Position numbers and translations under genes: made by a program. A DNA stretch of 64,000 bases from Annona cherimola (lineage: Eukaryota > Streptophyta > Magnoliopsida > Magnoliales > Annonaceae). Below the pieces are notes generated by a model that was not told the origin of the DNA, did not search any database, and saw only the letters and a program-made list of their open reading frames with translations. This document shows positions 56,712-64,000 of this stretch, piece by piece. Each line of letters begins with the position of its first letter. The first letter of the stretch is position 1. The stretch lies in assembly GCA_030490835.1 (NCBI GenBank), contig CM059971.1:124280564-124344563 (forward strand), written 5' to 3'.

Positions 56712-59549
56712 CGTTATCGTGGAAGAATGGAATGCCTTAGTGTCATTGTCTGTCGACGGTAGGAATAAGTGATTCAATTCCGACGACTAACTAGAAAATC
56801 GGCATGCCAGCGCAGTTGGACGCTCGGACCGGAGCAGAACCGGCCTAGAACGAGTGGTCCAAAATCCAGGAATAAATCGTTGGATCTACGTTATTCGCTT
56901 GCAAGCAGATTCATTTAAAAGCAATTGATTTGACGACTCTTCTGTCCCCTCACCAAACGCGTTCCCTGTCTGGATGGTCTTTCTGCATGCGGCAGCGCGT
57001 CTCGTTTTGGAAGAAAGGTACCGATGAAACCAGTTGCACTTTCTTTCGGTAAGATTAGTTTTGCTCGGTTCGGTGTCATCTCGACCGTAATAATATTCGT
57101 AAAACTTTAACTTGACTCTGCGTTTAATCTTATTTTTTTAATTCCAAACAACCCTAAATTAAACCCATTAAACGACGCGTTAGGAAAATCTGTAAGAAAA
57201 AATTTGGTGATTTTTTGAAATATATAATAATGATTTAATATGATAAGTGTTGATCAAGAGTAAATAAAATAAAGTTGGAAAGATGTGGAGAAATAGTTAT
57301 AAAGTATGATAATTATATAAAAAAATATGAAAAAATATAAATTTTTTCTTTTCCCCTTTGCCAAAGATGTCCTAAAAATTATCCCATTGATTTGAGTATG
57401 TTTGTTTAATAGAAAATGAAGATAGAAAAATTGACATGCAAAAGACAATATCCAACCCCTTTTACGGAGGGGCAAAAATAAAAATAAAGAAAGTAAGGTT
57501 GGGCAGTTAAACATCAAATATTTTTTGAAAAAAGGTGCGAGGTGAGGTGATAAGTTTGATCTACTCCCTACCATTCTTACGAAACTGTTGCTGAGGCTGC
57601 ATTTAATAATGCGAAATATGATGAGATAGTGAGAAAAGAAATACTCTGAAAATATATAAATGATATGACGTGATGTGAGTAAGGTTGGGATAAACATGGT
57701 AGTTTGAAGAAAAATGATTTAAGCATAAGAGTAATGTTGAAAAAAATGAGATTGTTAACTCTTCGAGATGTCAAATTATTCATCAGAAAATACCTAGAAG
57801 AGATTAAAAAATCAATAAAAACCTTTAACCTTGTTATCAAATGTATCTCCTTCCATTGCATGGCATCCAAGGGAAGAATTTGAGTTCATCCCAGCAAAAA
57901 AGTCATTGGCGTGCGTTGCCATTAGCTGTCGTGTTGTTGGCACGGTGATGCCATGGCTACGCTTCACTGCTGTTAAAAAGCGTCTGAACCTGACTCGTTA
58001 TTTCAATTGGCCCTTTGCGTCGGAGTGCGGGGTGTGCGCACCAGATGCCATGTAAGGCTATAAGCAACGATTTTTGCGTATGACAGCTTCTCTGATTTTT
58101 TTGTAGGGTTTGTCTGCGCAGTGATAAATTTTTTTAGTGAAAAAATAGGAAAAAAAGATGTGATATGATAATGTTAATGATTATAAGTAAAAAAATAAAA
58201 AATAAATAAATAAGTTAATCGTATGAGTAATTATGTAGAATAATTGAAAAATGGAATAATTGTACATGAATATGTTAAAAATGATTAAAAATATTATAAT
58301 TATGAAGGTATGAAAAGTGTTAGGCATCATTTGATAAATAGTTCGTGTGAGAAAGCGCAAAAATGGGTGAGTTTACCTTCCAATACATGTTTTTCAAATT
58401 TTATCCTTATATTATAATCATTTTTTCTCGTAACTACACTTCGACAACCTTATTTATCTCAATTTTACTTTTATTATTTTCTATTAATCATACAATTTTC
58501 AAAATATTCTATTTTTTCACTTTTCATTCTATTACACAATCCCACAATAAAAATCAAATAACAAATGTTCACTTAGATTGAAAAAGTTTTATGTAAACCA
58601 AACGGGCTGTCCTTAAAAAGAAAAAAGAAAAAAGAAAAAAAAACAAACATGCCCAAAAAATCCGTATTTGTATCTTTGTGGTGACTAGTGAATGAGGTAG
58701 TCCTCCATCAGTCCACTCCATGTGCCATGAAAGCTCTCGCCGTGTGCGTAGGGGCTCTGCAGTAGTGCAGTACACCCTGGAATTAACCATTTTCCTATCG
58801 CAATCCTTTCATACAACTGCCTCAGTACAGTAAATCTCTTTGTCAGAAACCGCGTTTTTGTTATCGTGGTATGAGAGAAAAATTTGAGTACTGGATAGAA
58901 GTCAATGCTATTAATTAGCTAATTATATTTTAATTGTTATTTTTCAATATATTTACACATAATATTTCTATTTTATCCTCGAATTATCCCTGCCATTTGT
59001 AACATTCCTCAGTACACGATACTCTGCTCATCCAATCTCTTGGTCCATTACAGCCGTTGAAAATTTGAAATACTTCCGAACACTCATGTTATCTCCCCTT
59101 TTCAGCACCATTTCTATGTCTAGTAGCTGGGCCTCGTATTTTATTTCTTGACCATGAATGCACGATCCAAACTTCCACATTATTCCCACATCATATTGCA
59201 TTCATGTAAGGTGCACTAGGATGAGCTGGGTCCACATGTCCTGGAACTCACTCGTAGGTCGCAGCGCACCAGGCACGACTGACAATCACACACATGTGGA
59301 TTAAGGGCGTGGTCCAAGCCTTATAAAATTCTTAAATTAAATTTATATTATCATTTTCAAGATAATTTTAATTTTTAAAATAGCTTTTTCAATTTCTAAT
59401 ATAATTTTGCCCATTACGAATATATCTTTACTCGTTCTCAATACACATCATTGTATTCTTATCTTAGATATAAATTGAATCTAAAAATCTTGTATGGTTT
59501 GAAACAGAACCGAAGCTCTACCTTATAGGAATAATAGTGTGAATCCTGA

Positions 59550-60250
59550 CTAAATATAGTTCAACTTATGATGAAATCAAAATTCATTTCTTAGCGCATT
59601 TAGAATTTTTTTAAACTAACCCAACAAATTTCATCAAATTAGAATGTGTATGACTTCCATCGTGTATAAGTGTAAAATCAACATAATACATTTTCTTGGT
59701 TTATATAAAATTAAAGATGTTAAATCAACATCTACATTATCTAAAAATAGGATTCCTATGAGAATTGAAAGATTTTAATATAAAATTAAAGATTTTAAAT
59801 CAACATCTACATTATCTAAAAATAGCATTCCTATGCGAATTAAAAGATTTTATTAAGGGTGTGTTTGGTTGGGGGTAAAACTTTTGATGAAAAGTTTTTG
59901 AGATAGAAGTTGTCACATTGATAGAAAATGATGTGATATAATAGGAGTAATGATGAGAAGTGAAGAGAATAAAGTTAAAATAGATAGGTTAGTTGTATAG
60001 ATAGTTGTGTAAAAATGATTGAAAAGTAGGGTAGTTTGTATAGGAAAATGTGAAAAAATAATTAAAAAATAGAGTAATTATGGAGAGTGAAAAGTTTTAG
60101 ATTGAAAAGTTTTGGTTGACATATTTATATCTCAAACAAACACACCCTAAGTCTTACAACATTTTAATGCATTGATGAAAATATCTAAGTATCTTGCATA
60201 ATTTACACTAAGTTAATATTTACATGTCTTTAAACAAATGTGAGATACTT
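59550..60250. repeat. TIR family C remnant split by a Tourist-like MITE
   Basis: The left part (59640-59856) contains GTAAAATCAACATAATACAT and a 75-bp tandem duplication (59703-59777, 59778-59852). The right part (60148-60250) continues with AATATCTAAGTATC, TGCATAATTTACAC and TTTAAACAAATGTG, the order seen in other family C copies. The MITE at 59857-60147 sits between them. Confidence 0.55.
59857..60147 (+). mobile_element. Tourist-like MITE, intact copy 4
   Basis: A 291-bp element from GGGTGTGTTTGG to CAAACACACCC, flanked by TAA (59854-59856 and 60148-60150). It is the best match to the copy at 5055-5330 and lies nested in an older repeat, showing later insertion. Confidence 0.9.
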
Positions 60251-60972
60251 TAAAAAAAAAAAAAAAGATTTGTGTTGATTTGATTCATAGCTTTGAAAGG
60301 ATTGAAGAAGCTTGAATGGAATGGATAAGTAAGATAAGAATGTAATAATGTATAGTGGGAATGAAAAAAGTTGTATTGTAAATTAAAAAATATTTTAAAC
60401 TTGAGAAAACTGTCTGAATAATGAAAATACAATCCCATTAATAAGAGAAATAATGTTGGACAATAAGAGTAATGGTTAGTTTCAATACAGGGCATCCTAC
60501 CAGCCTAAATTGCCGCATGCTGCACGCAGCATATCCCACACAGGAAAGGAGTTTGTCTTCCCTCAATGTGAATCTAGAGCTGCCTTATTAATTTTTTCAA
60601 AGCTATGGCACTGACTAGCCGATGCACAAAATTTGAGTCATTGCAGTCTCCGTCAGTGGTAGGCATGATACATGGCTGCTAGTTCACTTGCGGACTTCGC
60701 AAAAGTTGAAATTCCACAAGTAGCCACTTCCCGCCCTACATCTCAAGAATGCAACCGTTTTAACCCGTTCATTTTTAGAGCATATTTGCGAGCATCCAAT
60801 GCAACGACATTTGCATGCTTGCAAATAATAAATTAGTAGTAGTTGTCGTGAAATGAGAAGTAAAAGATTGCGTTAAAAATGTAAAATTCATATTAAGAAT
60901 AAGACAAGCAAGATTGTTATGTATAAAAAGAGAAAGAATTATATGGAGAAAAATAATATTAGAAATAAATGT

Positions 60973-61213
60973 GGTGTTTGTTAACACAAAAAACTTTTTA
61001 CTCTCAACAACTGTTATATTTTTTAATTATTTATTTATTTTTTTCTATATAACTATTTTACTTTCAATCAATTGTGTATAACTAATAATATATCTAACTT
61101 ATCTATTTTAATTTTGTTTTTTTTACTCATTTTCATTATTCTTGTCATACTGCATTATATTCTTCTATTTCAAAAAATTTTTATATTATAAATTTTTCAT
61201 CAAAAAATAATTG
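60973..61213 (-). repeat. Degenerate Tourist-like MITE
   Basis: Starts GGTGTTTGTTAACAC; interior TTTTTACTCTCAACAACTG, ACTTATCTATTTTAATTTTG and TTTTTCATCAAAA follow the family in minus orientation. The right terminus is lost. Confidence 0.5.
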
Positions 61214-63016
61214 AATTCTGATCGTCCCATTCCATTCCATCAAATAGGATTCCTTGGAATAGGCATTTAATAGAAGCCCCACCTTCTTCAGAGCAAACTT
61301 GGAAATTGGGCAATTGATCGGTTCCTTTCAAGAGCCTATTTTTAAAGAACTGTGGCCCTTCTGTTGAATCGACACTCTGCCCTCGATGCCCATTGCCGTG
61401 CTGGTAGTGGTAGTAGAAGACTGGTAGGGTTCCGGATTAAGAGCGTCTTGCTTTTGGGTCCGCTTCTTTCTTTTCCATGAGTGAGACGTTCGACATCGGC
61501 CATTTCCAAACACTGCAGCCGGCTAGCATTCATCTGGCGTCACCTAAAAAAACCTCATTGGTTAATTTAGCGATGGTAAGTTTTTTTTCCCCCTTGATTC
61601 AAACTGCTCATCTCACTTGAGAATTCATAAATGGCATCAGAGGTAAGATGAGATGAAGAATGTGAAAAACTGTACAAGGATTGAAAAAAATTGTATATAA
61701 AATGAAAAAATAAGTTGTCATTTTTTTTTTTTTAAATAAAAAAGTCTCGAGGAGAAAAGTAATATACTATCCCATCCCATCCCATTCTTAGCATGTCTCA
61801 ATCCATAAGCTTCCTACATGGCCGTCAATTGTACCTGTATATATGTCCCATGCGGCTATGGCGACAAATGAGTCTTTTTAACGTATACCGTACAGCGCAG
61901 GTAGAAAAATAAAATTCATGATATTCAGTTTCTTAAAATCAAGATTGACACGTTAAGCCCAACGATATTTTTATATTATTTGTTTGGAGCTGTGGTACAG
62001 ATTGCATCCACGGTTTTCATCAAAACGACAGAAGGAAACGTGCAAGACTGTGTAGACTGTATTGCCTGTCAAAGATTCTTCATCGAGTTATAAGAATCCA
62101 ATGAATGTTGTTACAGTTAGTGCCATGGGGTCGATTTCTGGTCTAAATTCTATCAAAATTCAGTCTTGTTAAACAAAAATGCAATCTCTTGGATTGACTT
62201 GGATTAGAGAAAAAACATCCCCCAATAAATGGAAATTTACGTGGAGTCTCCTTTATGCAGTCGGATTAAACACGAAAAATTGTAAAGAGGGTCTTAGCAC
62301 TCATGAAGCTTAGATCTTCAGAGATAGTAATTGGATGCTATTTGGATCAAATCCTAGAATTAGATCCATTGAATCCGCTAAAATAGCAACTAACGACTAT
62401 AACTAACTAGGAAACCTATTCATGACTCATCCCATCAGTATTCAGTAGCCCATTCTAGATGCTGATTCATGGCCCGAAACTAACCAGATTAAGCCGCACG
62501 CATGGAATTGTATCATTCCATGATGCCAAAGGATTCCTTGTTGCAGATAGCAGCAGAATAAGTACCTGTTTTAAGCGCCAACTGGGCATCATCCCAGTTG
62601 TAACGAGATCGTTCACCGCATGCGTGAGATCTTTATTTTATTCACGTCGGCAGCATTTTCGTGGATATTTTCTACAACAGGTTTGACATTGGATGTGGTG
62701 ACATTATTTTCTCCATTTTCTGTGGGAGCGTCCACAAGTTCGATGAGAAGAAAAAATAGAATTATTGCTAGAGTTTTTACAGAATATTATTAGTAAAAAA
62801 ATTGCAAGAATGTATTGGTTATTGTTAGCAAATTGTAAGAATGTCTTAGGAGTTTAAATATAATTAAGATGATATAATACATGAAAACCCATAAAAAGGT
62901 ACCCGTTTTAAGCCATGTAAGATAATTGAATTGAATCCGTATTTCTATTTTTAAGATAAATTTTCAATTCTCAATATAGCTTTTTGAATTTTTAATAAAA
63001 TTTTTCATATTTTCAA

Positions 63017-63196
63017 GGTGTTTTTGGAAGTAATACAACTTTTGATGAAAAATTTTGAAATATGAAAAAATGATATATTGATAATTGCTTAGAAATGATT
63101 AAAAACTAGTATAATTGTATAGGAATAAATAAAAATATAATTAAAAATATAGTAATTATAAAGAATGAAAAGTTTCACGAGGTTACCAAAAACACC
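63017..63196 (+). repeat. Internally deleted Tourist-like MITE
   Basis: Only 180 bp, with GGTGTTTTTGG and CCAAAAACACC as perfect 11-bp inverted ends. The interior keeps ACAACTTTTGATGAAAAATTTTG and AAGAATGAAAAGTTTCACG but lacks the middle third of the family. Confidence 0.65.
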
Positions 63197-64000
63197 ATAA
63201 TTTTTCAAGTCCAATGCACATTGTTGCATTTTCGTCCCGCGTATGGATTTTCATTTAAATATCCGGCTTAAAACAGGCTCCAAACAAACAACTTGGGCTT
63301 GTTAATCCAACCCATCTTTCAGTCGGGCTCTAAGCGTCGTCTTCAAATCAAGACCATTCTAAGAATGCCCACTGAAAAAGTCATGGGCCTTCAGATAGGA
63401 TTTCTGTTATACTAAGGGCCTCTCACGTCGCCTGCTCGGCCGAGCCTTTGGGCGGCGGATGCTAATATTCGATTATTCTCTGCTGAATGGACAAGGAAAA
63501 GGTTAGTGTTAATTGTGGAAGGAATTTTTTGCTTTTTTTTTTTTTTTTTAACTTAAAACCACATAAAACAAATTCCAACAAAGGGGTTCTAGAATCAACT
63601 AATACGATTGAGTGCCCCGATTATCTATCAAAATCCAAAACAAAACCAACCAATTATAAAAATTGTAAAAAACAACTTCATTTTGGGTGCCCATGCCGAG
63701 GGATCAAGTGGTGCCAAACATTTGCACGAATTCTCTCAAAATTTGTTATTGAGATAAGGACGGGCCAGGACCGCGTAGCCTAAATTTTATTCGCCCCAGG
63801 CCCGTCCAACCGCTTTTGTAACCAAAATTACTCGAGAGTCCTTATCATGGTCCATCTTATCACAGCACTATTCAACATTTTTCAGAATTTGTCACACCAT
63901 AATTTTTAGACAATTTTTTCATATTATCAAACACTGATAGCTTTTAAAATTTAGAAAATTAATCATACTGAAGGATTGTATGGTTGGATCATCGAGAATT

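Larger units (their letters stand above)
48359..64000. other. 15.6-kb region without a supportable gene
   Basis: After the RING-CH promoter (to about 48650) the sequence is AT-rich and filled with SINEs (48771-49072, 50231-50460, 54837-55110), Tourist-like MITEs (51303-51555, 59857-60147 and degenerate copies), foldbacks (about 51655-52020, 54275-54595) and other decayed repeats. GC-balanced islands at about 56720-57060, 57880-58050, 58690-58800, 59080-59300, 60500-60770, 61260-61560, 62020-62700 and 63230-63480 have no recognisable domain on either strand. Open frames reach 147 codons (57254-57697, -) but are AT-driven. Confidence 0.6.

Noticed and set aside
57254..57697. 147-codon minus-strand frame
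   Set aside because: Very rich in Phe, Ile, Leu and Tyr as expected for AT-rich DNA, and overlaps degenerate MITE sequence.
61328..61533. Minus-strand frames near 61.4 kb with basic residues
   Set aside because: GC-balanced, but two overlapping frames are equally open and neither resembles a known family.
62459..62686. 75-codon plus-strand frame
   Set aside because: No domain or neighbouring exons in phase could be found.

Overview
The window is nuclear DNA of a flowering plant. The evidence is spliced GT-AG genes with AT-rich introns, a secondary-wall cellulose synthase, a chloroplast-type Rho-N protein, a cytosolic uL5/RPL11 gene with plant telo-box motifs, a plant DUF1685 gene, a nuclear tRNA-Glu, and dense MITE and SINE debris. 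I cannot place it to order or species from the sequence alone.

Layout, left to right. A DUF1685 gene (3574-4260, +) sits in an AT-rich repeat landscape. A WD40 gene of the WDR53 type follows (7171-12474, +, 11 exons, 380 aa); its sixth intron has the signals of a minor-spliceosome (U12) intron. A repeat block (12.5-16.7 kb) includes a 2.1-kb TIR element with hAT-like ends. Then come CESA8 (17800-25910, +, 13 exons, 977 aa) with three AC/MYB46-type motifs upstream, and a single-exon kinase-less LRR receptor-like protein (27783-29153, +). After another repeat block come a Rho-N domain gene (33278-35415, +, 3 exons, 283 aa), tRNA-Glu(CTC) (37155-37227, +), RPL11 (38535-41367, +, 5 exons, 182 aa; exon 1 is only the ATG), and a RING-CH membrane E3-ligase gene (48358-44940, -, 2 exons, 278 aa). 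From 48.4 kb to the end I find no gene I can support, only repeats.

The genes are unrelated housekeeping or plant-specific functions and do not form a pathway or cluster. All exon structures were built by hand from splice signals, reading phase and family conservation. In each spliced gene all exons keep phase and the total length is divisible by three.

Repeats fill most of the non-genic space. They comprise (A) a Tourist/PIF-Harbinger-like MITE with four intact copies, each with a 3-bp target duplication; (B) a foldback family in which one shared AT-rich arm sequence is joined to at least five different terminal sequences; (C) a 400-500 bp TIR family with about seven copies; (D) two copies of a foldback with GCAAATAT-rich ends; a 398-bp Mutator-like MITE with a perfect 9-bp duplication nested inside a family-B copy; and several tRNA-derived SINEs, one with a perfect 12-bp duplication. 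I do not see a new enzymatic or defence system. The most interesting signals are the U12 intron and the modular foldback family.
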